DNA from: Phorcus lineatus
Taxonomy: Eukaryota; Mollusca; Gastropoda; Trochida; Trochidae
NCBI GenBank assembly: GCA_921293015.1
Contig: OV121093.1
Coordinates: forward strand, 31,568,622 to 31,632,621
Length of the DNA: 64,000 bases
Reading direction: 5' to 3'
Within the stretch, counting starts at the first letter, position 1; each line of letters begins with the position of its first letter. The position numbers and the translations under genes were made by a program. Positions 1 through 9,341 of this stretch are shown here, piece after piece. Under the pieces are notes generated by a model. The model was not told the origin of the DNA, made no database searches, and saw only the letters and a program-made list of their open reading frames with translations.

Positions 1-299
1 TGAAAGGAGTGAGTCCAGTTATATTGGACGGGCTGCCAGCAGACGTCTATTCACAGGTGCGAACCCACTACTGCGCGACAAGGGGACTTTTGCCTGCTGC
101 ATTTCTGCCCTGGGCCAGTACGTCCCTCCTTAGTCAACCTGGTACCATCAGATTCCTCCGACGGCACCATATTGATGCCGGGCTTAGCGCGGACACCCGA
201 TCTACATAGCACGTCTGAAGACAGAACCCCCGTCCTCAAATCGTCCCCAGTCCAGGCCTCCAAGTAGCTGGATTACAGGAGTTTGCCACAACTCCCAGC
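1..299 (-). ncRNA. 7SL: 7SL SRP RNA, full length, 3' end at window edge (class A)
   Basis: This copy has the 5' start at 299, the whole Alu domain and the S domain. Only the last few bases and the T-run terminator fall outside the window. Allele: A at 81 and CCAAG at 260-264 (class A), shared with nine other copies. It is followed to the right by a short unit, as most class A genes are. Confidence 0.94.
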
Positions 300-315
300 C
301 GGTAGTTTACTATTT

Positions 316-325
316 CTTTATCATA
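316..325 (-). promoter_or_regulatory. TATA-like element of the 7SL gene
   Basis: On the minus strand TATGATAAAG lies at -26 to -17 from the predicted start at 299, where polymerase III genes with upstream control carry a TATA-like box. It is present in every long and 725-bp unit and missing from the 523-bp units. Position fits well; function is inferred. Confidence 0.5.
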
Positions 326-328
326 GTC

Positions 329-345
329 ATTTCAAAACATGAAAT
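329..345. promoter_or_regulatory. Inverted repeat upstream of the start
   Basis: ATTTCA and TGAAAT flank a 5-base centre, at -30 to -46 from the start, near where a proximal element would be expected. The 23605 and 35285 units carry a base change at its centre. A regulatory role is inference. Confidence 0.3.
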
Positions 346-368
346 CATCCGTTTTTACATAGCTATCC

Positions 369-383
369 TTTCGACGAGCGAAA
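369..383. promoter_or_regulatory. Inverted repeat TTTCG-N5-CGAAA
   Basis: Short inverted repeat at about -70 to -84 from the start, conserved in nearly all long units. No known factor site is recognised. Confidence 0.2.
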
Positions 384-521
384 ACCATGTCAACTTAAAC
401 TTAGTAAACCCTAACGAAATGGTGATTATTGATACAGAAGGACATTGACGCGATTATTTTGTAGCATATGGAAGATTCAATCCGGTGAATACAGAGACTC
501 TTTCCTGTGAGAAAATGCTGC

Positions 522-535
522 CTCTTTGCAAAGAG
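522..535. promoter_or_regulatory. 14-bp perfect palindrome CTCTTTGCAAAGAG
   Basis: Lies about 223-236 bp upstream of the predicted 7SL start, the distance at which distal elements of snRNA-type genes lie. Its core TTTGCAAA is related to, but not identical with, the octamer ATTTGCAT. The 319-bp deletion of short units has its upstream end inside this palindrome. Regulatory role is inference. Confidence 0.3.
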
Positions 536-822
536 AATGCAGTTCGTGACAGTCTTTAAAAGGTAATAAGGGAGACAACTGTGCTTGCTGAATTTCAGTT
601 TCATCTATATCGTTTTTCCATATCTTTTGTACATTAGACAATTTAACATCATAGCAAAGTGATAACTCTTGTATCTCGTAACACAACTAGAGCCGTAAGG
701 GAAAAGAGACAATGTCTTCAAAGGGATATTACTTAGTGTCACATTGTTATCTCAGCAAAATACTTGTAACAACACAGTGGTAATTAGTGTATAAATGGGG
801 ATTAAAAGCTCTTACATAAAGT

Positions 823-836
823 AAAAAGATACAAAA
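823..836 (-). terminator. RNA polymerase III terminator (T4 then T5)
   Basis: On the minus strand, directly after the 7SL 3' end, TTTT (836-833) is followed by TTTTT (827-823). The equivalent lies 6-19 bp before every unit start in the window, including those of truncated copies; the 5' fragment at 62133 has lost it. Confidence 0.85.
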
Positions 837-1053
837 CGGGTGTGAAAGGAGTGAGTCCAGTTATATTGGACGGGCTGCCAGCAGACGTCTATTCACAGGT
901 GCGAACCCACTACTGCGCGACACGGGGACTTTTGCCTGCTGCATTTCTGCCCTGGGCCAGTACGTCCCTCCTTAGTCAACCTGGTACCATCAGATTCCTC
1001 CGACGGCACCATATTGATGCCGGGCTTAGCGCGGACACCCGATCTACATAGCA
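833..1053 (-). pseudogene. 7SL RNA copy lacking the Alu domain (prototype short unit)
   Basis: The unit is 523 bp because 319 bp are missing relative to the 842-bp unit. The join ...ATAGCA/AAGAG... at 1053/1054 removes RNA nt 1-88 (the entire Alu domain and the 5' strand of helix 5), the start site and about 230 bp of upstream sequence. What remains begins at about nt 89 and holds the S domain intact (helices 6 and 8 with their loops), the unpaired 3' strand of helix 5 and the T-run terminator. A particle made from it could not bind SRP9/14 and its helix 5 could not close. It is most simply a promoterless pseudogene, but it recurs 29 times with an unaltered S domain. A TTTTAAAG element lies 24-31 bp upstream of the join, so transcription cannot be excluded. 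Confidence 0.92.
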
Positions 1054-1364
1054 AAGAGAATGCAGTTCGTGACAGTCTTTAAAAGGTAATAAGGGAGACA
1101 ACTGTGCTTGCTGAATTTCAGTTTCATCTATATCGTTTTTCCATATCTTTTGTACATTAGACAATTTAACATCATAGCAAAGTGATAACTCTTGTATCTC
1201 GTAACACAACTAGAGCCGTAAGGGAAAAGAGACAATGTCTTCAAAGGGATATTACTTAGTGTCACATTGTTATCTCAGCAAAATACTTGTAACAACACAG
1301 TGGTAATTAGTGTATAAATGGGGATTAAAGGCTCTTACATAAAGTAAAAAGATACAAAATGGGT
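842..1364 (-). repeat. 523-bp short unit (prototype)
   Basis: Same as the long unit minus bases 212-530 of the unit. The deletion ends share GCA (bases 209-211 and 528-530), so one copy of the 3-bp homology remains. All 29 short units have the same join. Confidence 0.96.
1077..1084 (-). promoter_or_regulatory. TTTTAAAG element upstream of the Alu-less copy
   Basis: In short units the deletion brings this spacer element to 24-31 bp upstream of the join at 1053, a TATA-box distance. It is intact in nearly all short units, changed to TTTTATAG in the unit at 61727 and to TTTTCAAG in the one at 63666. Whether it drives transcription is unknown. Confidence 0.25.
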
Positions 1365-1664
1365 GTGAAAGGAGTGAGTCCAGTTATATTGGACGGGCTG
1401 CCAGCAGACGTCTATTCACAGGTGCGAACCCACTACTGCGCGACAAGGGGACTTTTGCCTGCTGCATTTCTGCCCTGGGCCAGTACGTCCCTCCTTAGTC
1501 AACCTGGTACCATCAGATTCCTCCGACGGCACCATATTGATGCCGGGCTTAGCGCGGACACCCGATCTACATAGCACGTCTGAAGACAGAACCCCCGTCC
1601 TCAAATCGTCCCCAGTCCAGGCCTCCAAGTAGCTGGATTACAGGAGTTTGCCACAACTCCCAGC
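1356..1664 (-). ncRNA. 7SL: 7SL SRP RNA, full length (prototype copy, class A)
   Basis: RNA scaffold of the signal recognition particle, which binds signal peptides at the ribosome, slows translation and docks at the ER. Read 5' to 3' from 1664. It starts GCTGGGAG, aligning without gaps to human GCCGGGCG, 22 nt before the SRP9/14-binding UGUAA (nt 23-27). Helix 3 is GGAGUU/AACUCC with a GUGGCA loop, and helix 4 is UCC/GGA. Helix 5 is supported by GGACGGG (nt 65-71) with CCCGUCC (nt 268-274) and by CAGACGU (nt 83-89) with ACGUCUG (nt 254-260). Helix 6 (SRP19 site) is a 12-bp stem, nt 132-159, with a GGAA loop. Helix 8 (SRP54 site) has GCA-GAAA-UGC around nt 192-201 with AGG opposite AGCAG. A near-verbatim human match is GGCATCAATATGGTG. 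Length is about 305 nt against 299 in human. The 3' end is placed in T4. It could only be confused with an Alu SINE, but the S domain is present. Confidence 0.96.
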
Positions 1665-2206
1665 CGGTAGTTTACTATTTCTTTATCATAGTCATTTCAA
1701 AACATGAAATCATCCGTTTTTACATAGCTATCCTTTCGACGAGCGAAAACCATGTCAACTTAAACTTAGTAAACCCTAACGAAATGGTGATTATTGATAC
1801 AGAAGGACATTGACACGATTATTTTGTAGCATATGGAAGATTCAATCCGGTGAATACAGAGACTCTTTCCTGTGAGAAAATGCTGCCTCTTTGCAAAGAG
1901 AATGCAGTTCGTGACAGTCTTTAAAAGGTAATAAGGGAGACAACTGTGCTTGCTGAATTTCAGTTTCATCTATATCGTTTTTCCATATCTTTTGTACATT
2001 AGACAATTTAACATCATAGCAAAGTGATAACTCTTGTATCTCGTAACACAACTAGAGCCGTAAGGGAAAAGAGACAATGTCTTCAAAGGGATATTACTTA
2101 GTGTCACATTGTTATCTCAGCAAAATACTTGTAACAACACAGTGGTAATTAGTGTATAAATGGGGATTAAAAGCTCTTACATAAAGTAAAAAGATACAAA
2201 ACGGGT
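1365..2206 (-). repeat. 842-bp long unit (prototype)
   Basis: Prototype of the complete unit: 7SL gene at the left (minus strand), promoter-proximal spacer, distal spacer and the next gene's terminator at the right. Units of this length account for most full-length genes. Confidence 0.96.
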
Positions 2207-2418
2207 GTGAAAGGAGTGAGTCCAGTTATATTGGACGGGCTGCCAGCAGACGTCTATTCACAGGTGCGAACCCACTACTGCGCGACACGGGGACTTTTGC
2301 CTGCTGCATTTCTGCCCTGGGCCAGTACGTCCCTCCTTAGTCAACCTGGTACCATCAGATTCCTCCGACGGCACCATATTGATGCCGGGCTTAGCGCGGA
2401 CACCCGATCTACATAGCA
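2198..2418 (-). pseudogene. 7SL S-domain-only copy (short unit)
   Basis: Same 319-bp deletion and join. The spacer has a private CGTTGTTCC near 2499. Confidence 0.92.
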
Positions 2419-2720
2419 AAGAGAATGCAGTTCGTGACAGTCTTTAAAAGGTAATAAGGGAGACAACTGTGCTTGCTGAATTTCAGTTTCATCTATATCG
2501 TTGTTCCATATCTTTTGTACATTAGACAATTTAACATCATAGCAAAGTGATAACTCTTGTATCTCGTAACACAACTAGAGCCGTAAGGGAAAAGAGACAA
2601 TGTCTTCAAAGGGATATTACTTAGTGTCACATTGTTATCTCAGCAAAATACTTGTAACAACACAGTGGTAATTAGTGTATAAATGGGGATTAAAAGCTCT
2701 TACATAAAGTAAAAAGATAC

Positions 2721-3029
2721 AAAACGGGTGTGAAAGGAGTGAGTCCAGTTATATTGGACGGGCTGCCAGCAGACGTCTATTCACAGGTGCGAACCCACTA
2801 CTGCGCGACACGGGGACTTTTGCCTGCTGCATTTCTGCCCTGGGCCAGTACGTCCCTCCTTAGTCAACCTGGTACCATCAGATTCCTCCGACGGCACCAT
2901 ATTGATGCCGGGCTTAGCGCGGACACCCGATCTACATAGCACGTCTGAAGACAGAACCCCCGTCCTCAAATCGTCCCCAGTCCAGGCCTGCAAGTAGCTG
3001 GATTACAGGAGTTTGCCACAACTCCCAGC
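2721..3029 (-). ncRNA. 7SL: 7SL SRP RNA, full length (class G)
   Basis: First copy of the class G allele: C instead of G at RNA nt 40, giving GCAAG on the plus strand at 2990-2994. Its spacer also carries the linked variants GTAGCTT just upstream of the start, TTGACGCG and GAGAACGC. Confidence 0.94.
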
Positions 3030-3562
3030 CGGTAGCTTACTATTTCTTTATCATAGTCATTTCAAAACATGAAATCATCCGTTTTTACATAGCTATCCTT
3101 TCGACGAGCGAAAACCATGTCAACTTAAACTTAGTAAACCCTAACGAAATGGTGATTATTGATACAGAAGGACATTGACGCGATTATTTTGTAGCATATG
3201 GATGATTCAATCCGGTGAATACAGAGACTCTTTCCTGTGAGAAAATGCTGCCTCTTTGCAAAGAGAACGCAGTTCGTGACAGTCTTTAAAAGGTAATAAG
3301 GGAGACAACTGTGCTTGCTGAATTTCAGTTTCATCTATATCGTTTTTCCATATCTTTTGTACATTAGACAATTTAACATCATAGCAAAGTGATAACTCTT
3401 GTATCTCGTAACACAACTAGAGCCGTATGGGAAAAGAGACAATGTCTTCAAAGGGATATTACTTAGTGTCACATTGTTATCTCAGCAAAATACTTGTAAC
3501 AACACAGTGGTAATTAGTGTATAAATGGGGATTAAAAGCTCTTACATAAAGTAAAAAGATAC

Positions 3563-3783
3563 AAAACGGGTGTGAAAGGAGTGAGTCCAGTTATATTGGA
3601 CGGGCTGCCAGCAGACGTCTATTCACAGGTGCGAACCCACTACTGCGCGACACGGGGACTTTTGCCTGCTGCATTTCTGCCCTGGGCCAGTACGTCCCTC
3701 CTTAGTCAACCTGGTACCATCAGATTCCTCCGACGGCACCATATTGATGCCGGGCTTAGCGCGGACACCCGATCTAAATAGCA
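3563..3783 (-). pseudogene. 7SL S-domain-only copy (short unit, CTAAAT allele)
   Basis: Same join. A at 3777 (GATCTAAAT for GATCTACAT), an allele shared only with the short copy at 13960. Confidence 0.92.
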
Positions 3784-4085
3784 AAGAGAATGCAGTTCGT
3801 GACAGTCTTTAAAAGGTAATAAGGGAGACAACTGTGCTTGCTGAATTTCAGTTTCATCTATATCGTTTTTCCATATCTTTTGTACATTAGACAATTTAAC
3901 ATCATAGCAAAGTGATAACTCTTGTATCTCGTAACACAACTAGAGCCGTAAGGTAAAAGAGACAATGTCTTCAAAGGGATATTACTTAGTGTCACATTGT
4001 TATCTCAGCAAAATACTTGTAACAACACAGTGGTAATTAGTGTATAAATGGGGATTAAAGGCTCTTACATAAAGTAAAAAGATAC

Positions 4086-4394
4086 AAAACGGGTGTGAAA
4101 GGAGTGAGTCCAGTTATATTGGACGGGCTGCCAGCAGACGTCTATTCACAGGTGCGAACCCACTACTGCGCGACACGGGGACTTTTGCCTGCTGCATTTC
4201 TGCCCTGGGCCAGTACGTCCCTCCTTAGTCAACCTGGTACCATCAGATTCCTCCGACGGCACCATATTGATGCCGGGCTTAGCGCGGACACCCGATCTAC
4301 ATAGCACGTCTGAAGACAGAACCCCCGTCCTCAAATCGTCCCCAGTCCAGGCCTGCAAGTAGCTGGATTACAGGAGTTTGCCACAACTCCCAGC
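4086..4394 (-). ncRNA. 7SL: 7SL SRP RNA, full length (class G)
   Basis: Complete gene with the class G helix-4 allele and the linked GTAGCTT and GAGAACGC spacer variants. It opens a run of four complete genes with no short unit between them. Confidence 0.94.
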
Positions 4395-4927
4395 CGGTAG
4401 CTTACTATTTCTTTATCATAGTCATTTCAAAACATGAAATCATCCGTTTTTACATAGCTATCCTTTCGACGAGCGAAAACCATGTCAACTTAAACTTAGT
4501 AAACCCTAACGAAATGGTGATTATTGATACAGAAGGACATTGACGCGATTATTTTGTAGCATATGGAAGATTCAATCCGGTGAATACAGAGACTCTTTCC
4601 TGTGAGAAAATGCTGCCTCTTTGCAAAGAGAACGCAGTTCGTGACAGTCTTTAAAAGGTAATAAGGGAGACAACTGTGCTTGCTGAATTTCAGTTTCATC
4701 TATATCGTTTTTCCATATCTTTTGTACATTAGACAATTTAACATCATAGCAAAGTGATAACTCTTGTATCTCGTAACACAACTAGAGCCGTAAGGGAAAA
4801 GAGACAATGTCTTCAAAGGGATATTACTTAGTGTCACATTGTTATCTCAGCAAAATACTTGTAACAACACAGTGGTAATTAGTGTATAAATGGGGATTAA
4901 AAGCTCTTACATAAAGTAAAAAGATAC

Positions 4928-5236
4928 AAAACGGGTGTGAAAGGAGTGAGTCCAGTTATATTGGACGGGCTGCCAGCAGACGTCTATTCACAGGTGCGAA
5001 CCCACTACTGCGCGACACGGGGACTTTTGCCTGCTGCATTTCTGCCCTGGGCCAGTACGTCCCTCCTTAGTCAACCTGGTACCATCAGATTCCTCCGACG
5101 GCACCATATTGATGCCGGGCTTAGCGCGGACACCCGATCTACATAGCACGTCTGAAGACAGAACCCCCGTCCTCAAATCGTCCCCAGTCCAGGCCTCCAC
5201 GTAGCTGGATTACAGGAGTTTGCCACAACTCCCAGC
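4928..5236 (-). ncRNA. 7SL: 7SL SRP RNA, full length (class C)
   Basis: Complete gene and the first class C copy: G at RNA nt 37, seen as CCACG on the plus strand. It is an isolated class C gene among class G neighbours. The spacer carries the ATCTGAGC variant near 5689. Confidence 0.94.
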
Positions 5237-5769
5237 CGGTAGTTTACTATTTCTTTATCATAGTCATTTCAAAACATGAAATCATCCGTTTTTACATAGC
5301 TATCCTTTCGACGAGCGAAAACCATGTCAACTTAAACTTAGTAAACCCTAACGAAATGGTGATTATTGATACAGAAGGACATTGACACGATTATTTTGTA
5401 GCATATGGAAGATTCAATCCGGTGAATACAGAGACTCTTTCCTGTGAGAAAATGCTGCCTCTTTGCAAAGAGAATGCAGTTCGTGACAGTCTTTAAAAGG
5501 TAATAAGGGAGACAACTGTGCTTGCTGAATTTCAGTTTCATCTATATCGTTTTTCCATATCTTTTGTACATTAGACAATTTAACATCATAGCAAAGTGAT
5601 AACTCTTGTATCTCGTAACACAACTAGAGCCGTAAGGGAAAAGAGACAATGTCTTCAAAGGGATATTACTTAGTGTCACATTGTTATCTGAGCAAAATAC
5701 TTGTAACAACACAGTGGTAATTAGTGTATAAATGGGGATTAAAGGCTCTTACATAAAGTAAAAAGATAC

Positions 5770-6078
5770 AAAACGGGTGTGAAAGGAGTGAGTCCAGTTA
5801 TATTGGACGGGCTGCCAGCAGACGTCTATTCACAGGTGCGAACCCACTACTGCGCGACACGGGGACTTTTGCCTGCTGCATTTCTGCCCTGGGCCAGTAC
5901 GTCCCTCCTTAGTCAACCTGGTACCATCAGATTCCTCCGACGGCACCATATTGATGCCGGGCTTAGCGCGGACACCCGATCTACATAGCACGTCTGAAGA
6001 CAGAACCCCCGTCCTCAAATCGTCCCCAGTCCAGGCCTGCAAGTAGCTGGATTACAGGAGTTTGCCACAACTCCCAGC
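5770..6078 (-). ncRNA. 7SL: 7SL SRP RNA, full length (class G)
   Basis: Complete gene, class G, with GTAGCTT upstream and GAGAACGC in the spacer, essentially the same as the copies at 2721 and 4086. Confidence 0.94.
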
Positions 6079-6611
6079 CGGTAGCTTACTATTTCTTTAT
6101 CATAGTCATTTCAAAACATGAAATCATCCGTTTTTACATAGCTATCCTTTCGACGAGCGAAAACCATGTCAACTTAAACTTAGTAAACCCTAACGAAATG
6201 GTGATTATTGATACAGAAGGACATTGACGCGATTATTTTGTAGCATATGGAAGATTCAATCCGGTGAATACAGAGACTCTTTCCTGTGAGAAAATGCTGC
6301 CTCTTTGCAAAGAGAACGCAGTTCGTGACAGTCTTTAAAAGGTAATAAGGGAGACAACTGTGCTTGCTGAATTTCAGTTTCATCTATATCGTTTTTCCAT
6401 ATCTTTTGTACATTAGACAATTTAACATCATAGCAAAGTGATAACTCTTGTATCTCGTAACACAACTAGAGCCGTAAGGGAAAAGAGACAATGTCTTCAA
6501 AGGGATATTACTTAGTGTCACATTGTTATCTCAGCAAAATACTTGTAACAACACAGTGGTAATTAGTGTATAAATGGGGATTAAAGGCTCTTACATAAAG
6601 TAAAAAGATAC

Positions 6612-6920
6612 AAAATGGGTGTGAAAGGAGTGAGTCCAGTTATATTGGACGGGCTGCCAGCAGACGTCTATTCACAGGTGCGAACCCACTACTGCGCGAC
6701 ACGGGGACTTTTGCCTGCTGCATTTCTGCCCTGGGCCAGTACGTCCCTCCTTAGTCAACCTGGTACCATCAGATTCCTCCGACGGCACCATATTGATGCC
6801 GGGCTTAGCGCGGACACCCGATCTACATAGCACGTCTGAAGACAGAACCCCCGTCCTCAAATCGTCCCCAGTCCAGGCCTGCAAGTAGCTGGATTACAGG
6901 AGTTTGCCACAACTCCCAGC
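6612..6920 (-). ncRNA. 7SL: 7SL SRP RNA, full length (class G, recombinant spacer)
   Basis: Complete class G gene, but the spacer to its right switches to the class A/C variants (TTGACACG and GAGAATGC). The unit therefore looks like a crossover or gene-conversion product joined within the promoter-proximal spacer. Confidence 0.94.
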
Positions 6921-7453
6921 CGGTAGCTTACTATTTCTTTATCATAGTCATTTCAAAACATGAAATCATCCGTTTTTACATAGCTATCCTTTCGACGAGC
7001 GAAAACCATGTCAACTTAAACTTAGTAAACCCTAACGAAATGGTGATTATTGATACAGAAGGACATTGACACGATTATTTTGTAGCATATGGAAGATTCA
7101 ATCCGGTGAATACAGAGACTCTTTCCTGTGAGAAAATGCTGCCTCTTTGCAAAGAGAATGCAGTTCGTGACAGTCTTTAAAAGGTAATAAGGGAGACAAC
7201 TGTGCTTGCTGAATTTCAGTTTCATCTATATCGTTTTTCCATATCTTTTGTACATTAGACAATTTAACATCATAGCAAAGTGATAACTCTTGTATCTCGT
7301 AACACAACTAGAGCCGTAAGGGAAAAGAGACAATGTCTTCAAAGGGATATTACTTAGTGTCACATTGTTATCTCAGCAAAATACTTGTAACAACACAGTG
7401 GTAATTAGTGTATAAATGGGGATTAAAGGCTCTTACATAAAGTAAAAAGATAC

Positions 7454-7674
7454 AAAATGGGTGTGAAAGGAGTGAGTCCAGTTATATTGGACGGGCTGCC
7501 AGCAGACGTCTATTCACAGGTGCGAACCCACTACTGCGCGACACGGGGACTTTTGCCTGCTGCATTTCTGCCCTGGGCCAGTACGTCCCTCCTTAGTCAA
7601 CCTGGTACCATCAGATTCCTCCGACGGCACCATATTGATGCCGGGCTTAGCGCGGACACCCGATGTACATAGCA
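7454..7674 (-). pseudogene. 7SL S-domain-only copy (short unit, GTAC allele)
   Basis: Same join, with G at 7665 (GATGTACAT). This GTAC allele marks a sub-family of eight short units and is absent from all full-length genes. Confidence 0.92.
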
Positions 7675-7976
7675 AAGAGAATGCAGTTCGTGACAGTCTT
7701 TAAAAGGTAATAAGGGAGACAACTGTGCTTGCTGAATTTCAGTTTCATCTATATCGTTTTTCCATATCTTTTGTACATTAGACAATTTAACATCATAGCA
7801 AAGTGATAACTCTTGTATCTCGTAACACAACTAGAGCCGTAAGGGAAAAGAGACAATGTCTTCAAAGGGATATTACTTAGTGTCACATTGTTATCTCAGC
7901 AAAATACTTGTAACAACACAGTGGTAATTAGTGTATAAATGGGGATTAAAGGCTCTTACATAAAGTAAAAAGATAC

Positions 7977-8285
7977 AAAACGGGTGTGAAAGGAGTGAGT
8001 CCAGTTATATTGGACGGGCTGCCAGCAGACGTCTATTCACAGGTGCGAACCCACTACTGCGCGACACGGGGACTTTTGCCTGCTGCATTTCTGCCCTGGG
8101 CCAGTACGTCCCTCCTTAGTCAACCTGGTACCATCAGATTCCTCCGACGGCACCATATTGATGCCGGGCTTAGCGCGGACACCCGATCTACATAGCACGT
8201 CTGAAGACAGAACCCCCGTCCTCAAATCGTCCCCAGTCCAGGCCTGCAAGTAGCTGGATTACAGGAGTTTGCCACAACTCCCAGC
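7977..8285 (-). ncRNA. 7SL: 7SL SRP RNA, full length (class G, GTAGTTT subtype)
   Basis: Complete class G gene but with GTAGTTT, not GTAGCTT, just upstream of the start. This subtype is shared with the copies at 9342, 11230 and 12595. Confidence 0.94.
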
Positions 8286-8818
8286 CGGTAGTTTACTATT
8301 TCTTTATCATAGTCATTTCAAAACATGAAATCATCCGTTTTTACATAGCTATCCTTTCGACGAGCGAAAACCATGTCAACTTAAACTTAGTAAACCCTAA
8401 CGAAATGGTGATTATTGATACAGAAGGACATTGACGCGATTATTTTGTAGCATATGGAAGATTCAATCCGGTGAATACAGAGACTCTTTCCTGTGAGAAA
8501 ATGCTGCCTCTTTGCAAAGAGAACGCAGTTCGTGACAGTCTTTAAAAGGTAATAAGGGAGACAACTGTGCTTGCTGAATTTCAGTTTCATCTATATCGTT
8601 TTTCCATATCTTTTGTACATTAGACAATTTAACATCATAGCAAAGTGATAACTCTTGTATCTCGTAACACAACTAGAGCCGTAAGGGAAAAGAGACAATG
8701 TCTTCAAAGGGATATTACTTAGTGTCACATTGTTATCTCAGCAAAATACTTGTAACAACACAGTGGTAATTAGTGTATAAATGGGGATTAAAAGCTCTTA
8801 CATAAAGTAAAAAGATAC

Positions 8819-9039
8819 AAAACGGGTGTGAAAGGAGTGAGTCCAGTTATATTGGACGGGCTGCCAGCAGACGTCTATTCACAGGTGCGAACCCACTACT
8901 GCGCGACACGGGGACTTTTGCCTGCTGCATTTCTGCCCTGGGCCAGTACGTCCCTCCTTAGTCAACCTGGTACCATCAGATTCCTCCGACGGCACCATAT
9001 TGATGCCGGGCTTAGCGCGGACACCCGATGTACATAGCA
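8819..9039 (-). pseudogene. 7SL S-domain-only copy (short unit, GTAC allele)
   Basis: Same join and GTAC allele, one long/short dimer to the right of the copy at 7454. Confidence 0.92.
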
Positions 9040-9341
9040 AAGAGAATGCAGTTCGTGACAGTCTTTAAAAGGTAATAAGGGAGACAACTGTGCTTGCTGA
9101 ATTTCAGTTTCATCTATATCGTTTTTCCATATCTTTTGTACATTAGACAATTTAACATCATAGCAAAGTGATAACTCTTGTATCTCGTAACACAACTAGA
9201 GCCGTAAGGGAAAAGAGACAATGTCTTCAAAGGGATATTACTTAGTGTCACATTGTTATCTCAGCAAAATACTTGTAACAACACAGTGGTAATTAGTGTA
9301 TAAATGGGGATTAAAGGCTCTTACATAAAGTAAAAAGATAC

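Larger units (their letters stand above)
300..822. other. Intergenic spacer (prototype), AT-rich, no gene seen
   Basis: This stretch separates adjacent 7SL genes and recurs in every long unit. I find no tRNA, 5S rRNA or U6-like sequence and no convincing coding frame. Open frames of 62-87 codons on the minus strand have no recognisable domain and change with the small deletions. It does hold inverted repeats and a 14-bp palindrome, annotated separately. The motif AAGGGAGACAACTG (448-461 in a short-unit count, 570-583 here) resembles a sequence common in bivalve repeats. Confidence 0.75.

Noticed and set aside
240-300. Alu SINE, because the plus strand contains AGCTGGATTACAGGAG
   Set aside because: The similarity comes from the Alu domain of 7SL itself. 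The full S domain follows, there is no poly-A tail and no target-site duplication, and the copies are in a tandem array.
401-686. Recurrent minus-strand frames of 67-87 codons in the spacer (MKLKFSK, MCYEIQ)
   Set aside because: The frames change length with 22-bp and 319-bp deletions, have no recognisable domain, and lie in an AT-rich spacer. There is no sign of selection for coding.
300-822. A second RNA gene (U6, 5S, tRNA) in the spacer
   Set aside because: I compared by eye for the U6 ACAGAGA region, tRNA TTCGA arm and 5S internal boxes. Only short chance matches such as GATACAGA were seen.
842-1051. Recurrent 66-71 codon plus-strand frame starting MKGVSPVILDG or similar
   Set aside because: It lies antisense across the 7SL RNA gene, and its constancy follows from the repeat itself. 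No start context, domain or codon signal supports it, and the RNA gene explains the conservation.
1416-1628. Recurrent 70-codon minus-strand frame (MEAWTG or MQAWTG)
   Set aside because: This is the 7SL RNA sense sequence read as codons. The E/Q difference is the helix-4 allele at RNA nt 40.
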